64,000 bases of DNA from contig SUXS01000009.1 of assembly GCA_015060865.1 (NCBI GenBank), positions 62,001 to 126,000 on the forward strand, written 5' to 3'. The DNA is from Bacteroidales bacterium (GTDB lineage: Bacteria > Bacteroidota > Bacteroidia > Bacteroidales > Bacteroidaceae). A program made the translations under genes and the position numbers. Positions 1 through 7,419 of this stretch are shown here, piece after piece; within the stretch, counting starts at the first letter, position 1, and the number at the start of each line of letters is the position of its first letter. The notes below the pieces were generated by a model. It saw only the letters and a list, made by a program, of their open reading frames with translations. It searched no databases and was not told the origin of the DNA.

Positions 1-1
1 T

Positions 2-748
2 ACGCGCACCGTTCTTTCAGGGCTAAAGTTATCCAATTTTGTTTCTCCGCTTAATGACCTCAAGGAGATGTCCGAACTTGGTCGAGGTTGGTTGCTATCA
101 TCTACGACCAATCATGTGCATATAGCTACCGATGTTCATCTTTCGTGGTTGACTCAGCTAAAATCCAAATATGACCTCCAGGTCTCTCCTTGTCCAATCA
201 ACGATATGCCCGGCTGGGAAAGGAATGAGATGGAACTTGTTCGCCCCGATAGTAAGTACTTTAAGGTCATTGCCGTGAATGTAACCATCAGTAATCGAGA
301 GGTGGCTTCGTGGTGTCAGCCATTGGTTCAGCCTATGCAAGATGGATTATGCGCTTTTATTGTTAAAAAGATTGAAGGTGTTTACCATTTCCTTGTACAA
401 GCAAAATTGGAATGTGGTAATTTGGATGTCTTGGAGTTGGCCCCTACCGTACAATGCTTGACGGGTAATGTCCCCGAGGACCCTAAGTCTCGTCCTGCTT
501 TCTATGATTATGTAGTTAATGCTCCCAAAGAACGCATTTTACTTGATGCTTTACAGTCTGAAGAAGGAGGGCGTTTCTATCATGAGCAGAATCGTAATCT
601 TTTGGTTGAGGCCGATGAAGATTTTCCAATAGAACTACCTGAACGTTATACATGGATGACGTTAGGCCAGATCTATGAGTTCCTGCGTTTCAATAATTAT
701 CTCAATATCCAAGCGCGCAGTATTATCTCCGCATTAAGTTATAAGTAG
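2..748 (+). CDS. NDP-hexose 2,3-dehydratase (5'-truncated by window edge)
   Basis: The reading frame is open from base 2, so the true start lies outside the window; an internal ATG at 68 is not the start. The visible part matches the C-terminal repeat of the NDP-hexose 2,3-dehydratase family (EvaA/TylX3-like, two tandem repeats). It carries the W-x-QP motif (SWCQPLVQP), then LVQAKLECGN and ELAPTVQ, which correspond to the family signatures LxQAKxExGN and LxPTVQ. Enzymes of this family remove the C2 hydroxyl from dTDP-4-keto-6-deoxyhexose and leave a 3,4-diketo sugar. The next gene starts one base after the stop, so the two are surely co-transcribed. Cytoplasmic sugar-nucleotide synthesis for the capsule is the likely role; the exact substrate is inference. 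Confidence 0.85.
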   Translation, partial: TRTVLSGLKLSNFVSPLNDLKEMSELGRGWLLSSTTNHVHIATDVHLSWLTQLKSKYDLQVSPCPINDMPGWERNEMELVRPDSKYFKVIAVNVTISNREVASWCQPLVQPMQDGLCAFIVKKIEGVYHFLVQAKLECGNLDVLELAPTVQCLTGNVPEDPKSRPAFYDYVVNAPKERILLDALQSEEGGRFYHEQNRNLLVEADEDFPIELPERYTWMTLGQIYEFLRFNNYLNIQARSIISALSYK

Positions 749-749
749 T

Positions 750-1787
750 ATGATACGAATTGGTATTATTTGCCCCTCAGAAATAGCCTTCCGTAGGTTC
801 TTGCCTGCCCTTCAGAAGGCAAATGATAAGATTCAGTTCACCGCAATCGGTATTGCCTCTCCCGAAGAGTGGTTTGGCGATTCTCTTTCCACTGTGTCGC
901 CTCAGCAGGTGCACGAGCAGCAGGCGGGAGAACTCGCCAAGGCACAAGCCGTTGTGCAGCAGTATGGTGGCGAGGTTATCGTGGGCTACGAGCATTTGGT
1001 TATGTCCGATGTCATTGATGCGGTTTATATTCCACTTCCCCCTGCTCTTCACTACGCATGGGCCAAGAAAGCATTAGAGGCCGGAAAGCACGTCTTTGTA
1101 GAGAAACCCTCTACCATCAGCTTGGCCAATACCGATACACTCATTCATCTCGCATCTTCCAAGGGCTTGGCTCTTCATGAGAACTATATGTTTGTCTATC
1201 ACGACCAGATTAGCACCCTCGAAGAGGTTGTCGCCTCTGGTGAGATTGGTGATGTGCGTCTCTACCGCATCTCCTTCGGCTTCCCCTTGCGCCAGCCCAA
1301 TGACTTCCGCTACAACCCCTTGCTCGGTGGTGGTGCTTTGCTTGATGCTGGTGGCTATTGTATGCGTTATGCTAATTATCTCCTTGGAGGCAATGCCAAG
1401 GTCGTGGCAGCCCAGTCCAACTATATCGATGGCTTTCATGTCGATATGTATGGCTCTGCGACAATGGTCAATGCGGATGGGCAAGTTGCTCAGCTTGCCT
1501 TTGGCATGGATAACGACTATAAGTGCGATATTGAGATTTGGGGTAGCAAGGGCACTATCACCTCGGGACGTATCCTTACAGCTCCAGCAGGTTTCGTGCC
1601 TTCATATACAATGAAAAAGAATCAGGATATAGTGACATGTCCTCTTCCTGCCGATGATGCATTCTTGAAGTCTATCTTACGTTTTGTTGATTGTATAGAG
1701 TCTTCACAAGTACGTGAAGAGGAATATGGTATTCTTCATCATCAAGAGTCATTGGTAGAGCAGTTCAAAACAATAGCAAATATTTAA
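750..1787 (+). CDS. Gfo/Idh/MocA oxidoreductase, probable NDP-3-keto-hexose reductase
   Basis: This 345-residue protein has an N-terminal Rossmann fold and the family EKP motif (FVEKPSTIS, about residue 118). The usual GxGxxA nucleotide-binding turn is replaced by GIICPSEIAFRRF, a variant I associate with a sugar-nucleotide subfamily rather than inositol dehydrogenases. It starts one base after the 2,3-dehydratase. In known deoxysugar pathways a 2,3-dehydratase is followed by a Gfo-type 3-ketoreductase that reduces the unstable 3-keto group with NAD(P)H. I infer that role from the neighbour, not from substrate residues. A generic sugar dehydrogenase is the alternative. Confidence 0.8.
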   Translation: MIRIGIICPSEIAFRRFLPALQKANDKIQFTAIGIASPEEWFGDSLSTVSPQQVHEQQAGELAKAQAVVQQYGGEVIVGYEHLVMSDVIDAVYIPLPPALHYAWAKKALEAGKHVFVEKPSTISLANTDTLIHLASSKGLALHENYMFVYHDQISTLEEVVASGEIGDVRLYRISFGFPLRQPNDFRYNPLLGGGALLDAGGYCMRYANYLLGGNAKVVAAQSNYIDGFHVDMYGSATMVNADGQVAQLAFGMDNDYKCDIEIWGSKGTITSGRILTAPAGFVPSYTMKKNQDIVTCPLPADDAFLKSILRFVDCIESSQVREEEYGILHHQESLVEQFKTIANI

Positions 1788-1798
1788 AAGTTTAGCAT

Positions 1799-2887
1799 AT
1801 GAGTAAACCTATTTATGTAACAATGCCCACTTTGGCACCCTTGTCAGAGGTCAATGAATATCTCGAAGCCATTTGGGAAAGTGGTGTGATGACTCATAAC
1901 GGTCCCATCCTTCAACGTTTCGAGAAGGAGGTGAAGGAGTGGCATGATGCAGCCTATCACACTGTAGTCGTTAATGGGACTGTTGCCCTCCAAATGGCAA
2001 TCAAGGCACTTGAGCTAAAAGGAGAAATCATCACTTCTCCCTTTTCATTTATAGCAACAACCTCGGCCATTCAGTACGAAGGTTGTACGCCGGTCTATGC
2101 CGATATTGATCCCGAAACATTAACCCTTGATCCAGCGAAGATAGAGGAAAAGATAACAGAGAACACCGTGGCCATCATGCCGGTTCATGTCTTTGGTAAT
2201 TCGTGTGATATCGAAGCTATTGATGCTATAGCCAAGAAACACAATCTAAAGGTCATCTATGATGCTTGCCATTCTGTGGGTGTCACCTATAAGGGACAGT
2301 CGGTCTTCAATTATGGTGATATTTCTTGCACCAGTTATCATGCAACCAAGATGCTCAACTCCACAGAAGGAGGCGGCTGCTATACCACTAATCCCGAGTT
2401 GGATGCCAAGCTCAAGCGTATTCGTTTCTTTGGCTTTTCCGAAGATAAGACCAATGTCGTTGAGGAGGGCTCTAACTTCAAGATGACTGAGGTACATGCA
2501 GCAGTAGGCCTTTGCAATTTAAAGTATCTTCAGGAGGCTCTTGACGATCGTAGAGAGAAGTATATGCACTATAAGCAGCGTCTGAGTGTATGTCCTATGT
2601 TAAAGTTTCAAAAGATTATCGACGATTGCAATTATAGCTATTTCCCTGTCATCTTCGATTCTGAGTCCACTTTGCTTAAGGTTGAGGCTGCCCTTGCTGC
2701 AGATAAGATTTATGCTCGTCGTTATTTCTATCCTTCCCTCAATACTTTTACCGATATCGTTCCCTATGTAGCAATGCCTATCTCTGAAGACATCTCGAAA
2801 CGAATCCTTTGTTTGCCTTTATACAAAGGACTTGCTTGGGAGGATATGGATAGAATTATTGATATAATGATTGAAACATTGATCTAA
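1799..2887 (+). CDS. DegT/DnrJ/EryC1/StrS sugar aminotransferase
   Basis: This 362-residue PLP-dependent aminotransferase acts on a keto sugar nucleotide. The Schiff-base lysine is visible as K184 in SYHATKMLNSTEGGG, and the pyridine-nitrogen aspartate as D155 in YDACHSVG. Length and motif order fit a complete fold-type I sugar aminotransferase. With a 2,3-dehydratase and a ketoreductase upstream and an acyltransferase downstream, transamination at C4 of a 2,6-dideoxy-4-keto sugar is the most economical proposal. C3 transamination is possible if the reductase acts elsewhere. The C-terminus is followed in the same frame by what looks like the leftover C-terminus of another aminotransferase. 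Confidence 0.88.
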   Translation: MSKPIYVTMPTLAPLSEVNEYLEAIWESGVMTHNGPILQRFEKEVKEWHDAAYHTVVVNGTVALQMAIKALELKGEIITSPFSFIATTSAIQYEGCTPVYADIDPETLTLDPAKIEEKITENTVAIMPVHVFGNSCDIEAIDAIAKKHNLKVIYDACHSVGVTYKGQSVFNYGDISCTSYHATKMLNSTEGGGCYTTNPELDAKLKRIRFFGFSEDKTNVVEEGSNFKMTEVHAAVGLCNLKYLQEALDDRREKYMHYKQRLSVCPMLKFQKIIDDCNYSYFPVIFDSESTLLKVEAALAADKIYARRYFYPSLNTFTDIVPYVAMPISEDISKRILCLPLYKGLAWEDMDRIIDIMIETLI

Positions 2888-2953
2888 ATAAGGCATCATG
2901 AACTGAGTGAGGAGGATTTAGAAAGAGTCCTTGGTATCATTGTGAAAAAGTAA
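2888..2953 (+). pseudogene. 3'-end remnant of a second sugar aminotransferase
   Basis: Directly after the TAA at 2885-2887, the same frame reads HHELSEEDLERVLGIIVKK and then a stop at 2951-2953. This looks like the usual C-terminus of DegT-family aminotransferases (LPLYxxLSxEDxxRVxxII) and aligns with the intact gene's own end, LPLYKGLAWEDMDRIIDIM. The simplest reading is that a gene cassette was replaced by recombination, leaving about 20 codons of the previous occupant. Confidence 0.6.
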
Positions 2954-2957
2954 GTTG

Positions 2958-3602
2958 ATGAAGATTATATATGCATTAGGAGTCGGAGCTTCTACTCCTG
3001 TCTTTTGCGAAATAGCAATTGCTTGTGGTTATGAGATAGGAGGTTTATATCACTATAATAGTGATCGAAATGGCGAAGTTGTTAATGGCATGCAGATTCT
3101 CGGTTCTTTCGAGGATTTGTTTAACACGGCTATTGAAGAGAAGAATTTCTTGTTAACGATGGGTGACCCAAAGCTTCGTCACAATTTGTCGGAGAGAATT
3201 ATAGCTGCAGGTGGAATACTGCCAACATTAATACATCCAACGGCTTTAATATCTCCTAATTGTACAATATCAACAGAGGGAGTTATTATTAGTCCAATGG
3301 TGGTTGTTCAGTCTAATGTGAAAATTGATAAAGGCGTAGCAATATGGGATATGGCATTGATTTGTCATGATGCCATAGTGGACTCTTATGTGTTTATCGG
3401 CCCTAAGGCATTGGTGGGTGCTGCAGTTCATGTATCCCCCTTTGCATATATAGGACAAGCTGCAGTATTAATATCTCATAAGGCAAAAGAAATTGGTTGT
3501 GAATCCTTGGTTGGTGCAGGTGCTGTAGTAACTAAATCTGTTGAAGAATATCAAGTAGTAGCAGGACAACCTGCAAGAGCCATTAAGAAAAAAGATAATT
3601 AA
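2958..3602 (+). CDS. NeuD/PglD-like sugar O/N-acyltransferase (left-handed beta-helix)
   Basis: This protein has about 214 residues from ATG at 2958; a TTG one codon earlier is less likely. The N-terminal part (YALGVGASTPVFCEIA) is the Rossmann-like sugar-nucleotide half of NeuD/PglD proteins. From about residue 85 it runs into hexapeptide repeats (for example HPTALISPNCTIS and GCESLVGAGAVVTKSV) that form a left-handed beta-helix. Such enzymes transfer acetyl groups from acetyl-CoA to amino sugars of sugar nucleotides. Its position right after an aminotransferase suggests N-acylation of the new amino group. The acyl donor and exact acceptor cannot be told from sequence. Confidence 0.83.
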   Translation: MKIIYALGVGASTPVFCEIAIACGYEIGGLYHYNSDRNGEVVNGMQILGSFEDLFNTAIEEKNFLLTMGDPKLRHNLSERIIAAGGILPTLIHPTALISPNCTISTEGVIISPMVVVQSNVKIDKGVAIWDMALICHDAIVDSYVFIGPKALVGAAVHVSPFAYIGQAAVLISHKAKEIGCESLVGAGAVVTKSVEEYQVVAGQPARAIKKKDN

Positions 3603-3605
3603 ATA

Positions 3606-4547
3606 ATGAGACAAAATAATATTCCACTCGTAAGTGTATGTACGATTGTCTATAATCATGAGCCATATTTAAGAGAGTGCTTGGAGGGAATTATAATGCA
3701 AAAGACTAATTTTGCATTTGAAGTGTTGATACATGATGATGCTTCTACGGATAGGTCTGCAGATATAATAAGAGAATATGCAACTAAATATCCTAATGTT
3801 TTTAGACCGAAATATCAAACAGAGAATCAATACTCAAAAGGGGTGAGTTTTGCTGAAATGTTTCAAATTCAAGAGGCTAGAGGAAAGTATATTGCTCTTT
3901 GTGAAGGAGACGATTATTGGACTGATCCCTTGAAGTTACAGAAGCAGGTGGATATCCTTGAGAATAATGAAGAGTACGGATGTGTATACACTGCTTATGA
4001 AACAGTAGATACAAAGGGGAATACTATTGAGTTTCTTCCGAGTGTGCGCCATATGAACCGCTCTTATACAGGTGATATATTTTGCGAATTGTTAGTGGCC
4101 AATTTTCCACAGACTTTGACAGTGATGTTTCGGAAAGAATTGATTAATCGTTTTTCTCCTCCGTATAGTTTTGACTATTCTCTGTTTTTATCAATTGCAA
4201 TCCAACAGAAATTTTATTATCTTCCAGAAAAAACTGGTGCATACCGAATAAATCCGAAGGGTATGGTTCAGTCAGGAGATTTATGTAAAAGATTGGATTT
4301 TAATGCGGTTAAATTATATTACTTTATCGAATATCTAAAGAACAAGGATTTTTGGAGGGAAAAAGAGGAAGACAGACGTATTAAAAGATTTTTATACACA
4401 GATTGCAGTTATGTCTGGAGAAAGAAGAAATATTATAAATATTTGGTAGAATTAATCCGTATAAACCCATTATATATATATATGATACCTATGTGCATAT
4501 TGCATGATATATGTAATATTTTGTCACAAAGAAAATCTTTTAAATAA
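3606..4547 (+). CDS. Family 2 glycosyltransferase
   Basis: This is a 313-residue GT-A fold transferase. It opens with PLVSVCTIVYNHEPYLREC, has the HDDASTD nucleotide-binding loop at residues 43-49, and the metal-binding ExDD-type motif CEGDDYW at about residues 99-105. There is no membrane segment. It begins three bases after the acyltransferase stop. Base composition is clearly AT-richer than in the first three genes, which fits a cassette-like locus. The transferred sugar and linkage are unknown. Confidence 0.88.
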   Translation: MRQNNIPLVSVCTIVYNHEPYLRECLEGIIMQKTNFAFEVLIHDDASTDRSADIIREYATKYPNVFRPKYQTENQYSKGVSFAEMFQIQEARGKYIALCEGDDYWTDPLKLQKQVDILENNEEYGCVYTAYETVDTKGNTIEFLPSVRHMNRSYTGDIFCELLVANFPQTLTVMFRKELINRFSPPYSFDYSLFLSIAIQQKFYYLPEKTGAYRINPKGMVQSGDLCKRLDFNAVKLYYFIEYLKNKDFWREKEEDRRIKRFLYTDCSYVWRKKKYYKYLVELIRINPLYIYMIPMCILHDICNILSQRKSFK

Positions 4548-4548
4548 G

Positions 4549-5592
4549 ATGAATAATAATCGCAATGACATTTTTTCGATGATGAAAGGTGTTGCTATAA
4601 TTGCTGTAGTAATAGGGCATTGTAGTATACCCTGTGTGGAAAGATTTGTCAATCAGTTTCATTTGGCAACATTTTACTTTGTTGCTGGCTATTTCTTTAA
4701 ATATAGTTATGTGTACACTCCGTGGAACTATGTTATAAAAAGGATTAAGCGTTTGTATATTCCTTTTATCTGTTACGGAGGTGCTTTTCTTTTGTTGCAT
4801 AACCTGTTTTGTAGATTAGGATTATATAGTATTGATAGTGTATATTCAATTCAAAAAACTATACACCAGGCCGTATATATGGCTGTGCGCTTTAGCAGCA
4901 ATGAGTTGTTTATGGGAGCTATGTGGTTCTTAAGCTCTTTGTTCTTTGTCTCATTATTGTTCTTGTTGTTAGCTAAAATTTCGTCTTATAGTAGAAAGTA
5001 TCAGAATATTATCTTGTGCGGATTGGTACTAGTGACTTGCTTGCTTGGATATGCTTTCCTACGACTCAAATTTCCAAATCCTTATTGCATATATTATGAT
5101 ATGATGCGCTTGTTGATATTCTATATGGGATATGTTTTCAAGCAGTATCGTATTTTTGAGAGATATGTTAATAAATGGATAGCATTCATGGCACTGGCAT
5201 TACTCCTTATTCCCTATTTGTTGGGAGGTGGAGTATATCTTCAGAGTCCTCATCAATCAAATATCTTTTTGTTTTTCATCGTTCCTGTTGTTGGCCCTAT
5301 TGTAATATGGTATATATGTAAGCTGTTGAATAATAGTAAATTAATTAGGGGGGGGCTTGCCCTCTGTGGAATTTATTCTTTTGAAATAATGGCATTACAT
5401 TTTCTCTCATTTAAATTGGTGACACTTCTACAGATTATCGTTAGTGGAGGACAATGGTCAAACTTATCTGATTTTCCCGTATATCAGGAAAATCTATTGT
5501 GGTGGTCTCCGTTATATACGATTGTAGGAGTTGGCCTTCCTATCTTACTTACGCTTGCATATAATAGATTAAAAATGTCTTTTTCGAAATGA
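4549..5592 (+). CDS. Acyltransferase-3 family membrane protein
   Basis: I chose ATG at 4549 (MNNNRNDIFSMMKG), just after the upstream stop. An in-frame ATG at 4504 would overlap the glycosyltransferase. The protein has about 347 residues and many hydrophobic segments. It opens with the family signature of a glycine-histidine pair in the first membrane helix (AVVIGHCSIP). Members O-acetylate or otherwise acylate surface sugars. A run of eight G residues at 5348-5355 lies inside the coding frame (RGGLALCG) and is a potential slippage site. The stop overlaps the next start (ATGA), so translation is coupled. Confidence 0.82.
   Translation: MNNNRNDIFSMMKGVAIIAVVIGHCSIPCVERFVNQFHLATFYFVAGYFFKYSYVYTPWNYVIKRIKRLYIPFICYGGAFLLLHNLFCRLGLYSIDSVYSIQKTIHQAVYMAVRFSSNELFMGAMWFLSSLFFVSLLFLLLAKISSYSRKYQNIILCGLVLVTCLLGYAFLRLKFPNPYCIYYDMMRLLIFYMGYVFKQYRIFERYVNKWIAFMALALLLIPYLLGGGVYLQSPHQSNIFLFFIVPVVGPIVIWYICKLLNNSKLIRGGLALCGIYSFEIMALHFLSFKLVTLLQIIVSGGQWSNLSDFPVYQENLLWWSPLYTIVGVGLPILLTLAYNRLKMSFSK
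5348..5355 (+). repeat. G8 homopolymer inside the acyltransferase gene
   Basis: Eight consecutive G residues occur within an AT-rich coding region. The frame is open at the present length; gain or loss of one G would truncate the acyltransferase. Confidence 0.7.
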
Positions 5593-6440
5593 TTGGAGTA
5601 GTTATTGTCTCATATAAAAATTTTGATGGTACGGTTGATTTTATAAACAACCAATTGAATAAGATATCTTTACCATTGAAAGTTGTTGTGGTTGATAATT
5701 GTTCTGATGTTCAGCAAGGAGCAATGATGGCTGTGGCATGTAATGGTATTTGTGTTGCGAATGAGAATGAACGTGTTTGTTCAAATGATTCTATATTCAT
5801 TCTTCCTAAGGCGGAGAATTTAGGTTTTGCTCGTGGTAATAATTTAGGCGCAGATTTTCTCCTTCGCAATTTTGAATGTGAATATTTGTTATTTACAAAT
5901 GATGACATTCTGATAGAGGATACAATGGTTTTAGATAAATTAATCGAATGTTTGAATAATAGAGAGATTGGCGCAGTCGGCCCTCGTGTTATTGGCGTTG
6001 ATGGTAACGAACAGTCTCCCCATCATAGGGTAATCACGCCTATGCGTCAGTTAGGATGGAAATTTCTCCCTTTTTTGCGTAAAAAAAAGAGAACCAATTC
6101 TGAAGTTAGTGGAATCCAAGTACCTCAGTCTTCATATTGTTATTGGGTTTCAGGATGTTTTTTTCTTATGAAGGCGACAGATTTCAAGGCGGTTAATGGA
6201 TTTGACCCTTCTACATTCTTATATGCTGAGGAAGTTATTCTTGCAGAGCGCTTAAAGGAATTAGGCAAGAGGGAGTATTTTTGCGCTGGCACGCATGTCG
6301 TTCATTACGGAGGTGCTTCAACACAGAGTATTCAAAGCAAAAAGCTCAAGAAGATTCTAAAAGAAAGTAATTGTATCTATTATCGTAACTATTTGCATAG
6401 TAATCGATTTATTGTTTGGCTATATCGCATGTTCTGTTAG
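5589..6440 (+). CDS. Family 2 glycosyltransferase (rhamnosyltransferase-like)
   Basis: This protein has 283 residues and overlaps the upstream gene by four bases. Motifs include VVIVSYKNFDGT at the N-terminus, VVVDNCSD (about residues 35-42), ENLGFARGNNLGADF and FTNDDILIEDT, the acceptor/metal region seen in GT2 rhamnosyltransferase-like enzymes. A later segment (FLYAEEVILAERLKELG) matches the conserved DE-type catalytic region. It is cytoplasmic or membrane-associated and presumably extends the repeat unit of the polysaccharide. The donor sugar is not determinable. Confidence 0.87.
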   Translation: MIGVVIVSYKNFDGTVDFINNQLNKISLPLKVVVVDNCSDVQQGAMMAVACNGICVANENERVCSNDSIFILPKAENLGFARGNNLGADFLLRNFECEYLLFTNDDILIEDTMVLDKLIECLNNREIGAVGPRVIGVDGNEQSPHHRVITPMRQLGWKFLPFLRKKKRTNSEVSGIQVPQSSYCYWVSGCFFLMKATDFKAVNGFDPSTFLYAEEVILAERLKELGKREYFCAGTHVVHYGGASTQSIQSKKLKKILKESNCIYYRNYLHSNRFIVWLYRMFC

Positions 6441-6453
6441 CATATAATATATT

Positions 6454-7413
6454 ATGGATTTATCAGTAATCATACCCGTATATAATGCTGGAGCTCTTAT
6501 AGATCGCTGTCTTGATTCGATATTCTCTCAGCAAGGAGAATATCAGATAGAGGTAATCTGTGTTGACGATGGTAGTACCGACAATTCGGTGGAGCTTATC
6601 AAGGGGCGTACCGAACAGCACATTGTCCTATTACAACAAGAGAATGCAGGCCCTGCTGCTGCACGTAACAAAGGTATGCGCGTAGCCAAAGGACGATATA
6701 TGGCATACCTCGATGCCGATGACTATTGGTTGCCTGGATTTATTGAAAAGACAATCTCTTTTCTTGATTCTCACCCTGAGTGTATTGCCGTTACTGTAGG
6801 TCAGCGTCACATTACCACTTCGGGTAATCATATTGCACCCTCGATGTTGGAGAACGACACAGACCTGACTTCTATGGTATTGGACGATTTCTTCTCATTT
6901 TGGACCCAGCACAATCATGTTTGTACCGGTAGTATCGTTATCCGTACAGATATTGCAATGTCTACTGGGGGGCAGCGTGAAGACCTTCGTATATGCGAGG
7001 ATTTGGAGTTTTGGGCATACTTAGCTACTTTTGGAAACTTCGGCTTTATTCCTGAGGTACTCTTTGTAAGTGACGGTAGTAAAGTGACAGAAACAATTGG
7101 TTGGGTAGAGAAGCATATCAAGCGTTGGAATGCTGCCGTACCTATTGCTTGTTGGGAACAGCGCCTATTGCAACGCTTGCCCAATCCTCAGCCGAAATCG
7201 TATATTAAGGCTCGTGGGCGTATCGCTCAAAATCTTTCCTATTCCATTCTTCTATCCAGAAGATACGATTTGGCAAGAGAACAGGTGCTAAAGTATGGTA
7301 AGGACTTCCCTCAAGGAAAGATGAAAACATTATTGACCAATGCTGCTCGATGCTCCTTGACTTGGTTCGTCACATCTCGGTTGTTGGTATACCGAGAATA
7401 TCATCGTAAATAA
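6454..7413 (+). CDS. Family 2 glycosyltransferase
   Basis: This 319-residue GT-A protein has a classic N-terminus (DLSVIIPVYNAGALIDRCL), the CVDDGSTDNS loop at about residues 36-45, NAGPAAARNKG, and the LDADDYW metal motif at residues 86-92. From here to about 10300 codon usage becomes more GC-rich than in the preceding two kilobases. It ends six bases before the MBOAT gene. It probably adds one residue of the capsule repeat unit; specificity is unknown. Confidence 0.87.
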   Translation: MDLSVIIPVYNAGALIDRCLDSIFSQQGEYQIEVICVDDGSTDNSVELIKGRTEQHIVLLQQENAGPAAARNKGMRVAKGRYMAYLDADDYWLPGFIEKTISFLDSHPECIAVTVGQRHITTSGNHIAPSMLENDTDLTSMVLDDFFSFWTQHNHVCTGSIVIRTDIAMSTGGQREDLRICEDLEFWAYLATFGNFGFIPEVLFVSDGSKVTETIGWVEKHIKRWNAAVPIACWEQRLLQRLPNPQPKSYIKARGRIAQNLSYSILLSRRYDLAREQVLKYGKDFPQGKMKTLLTNAARCSLTWFVTSRLLVYREYHRK

Positions 7414-7419
7414 TCGTTT

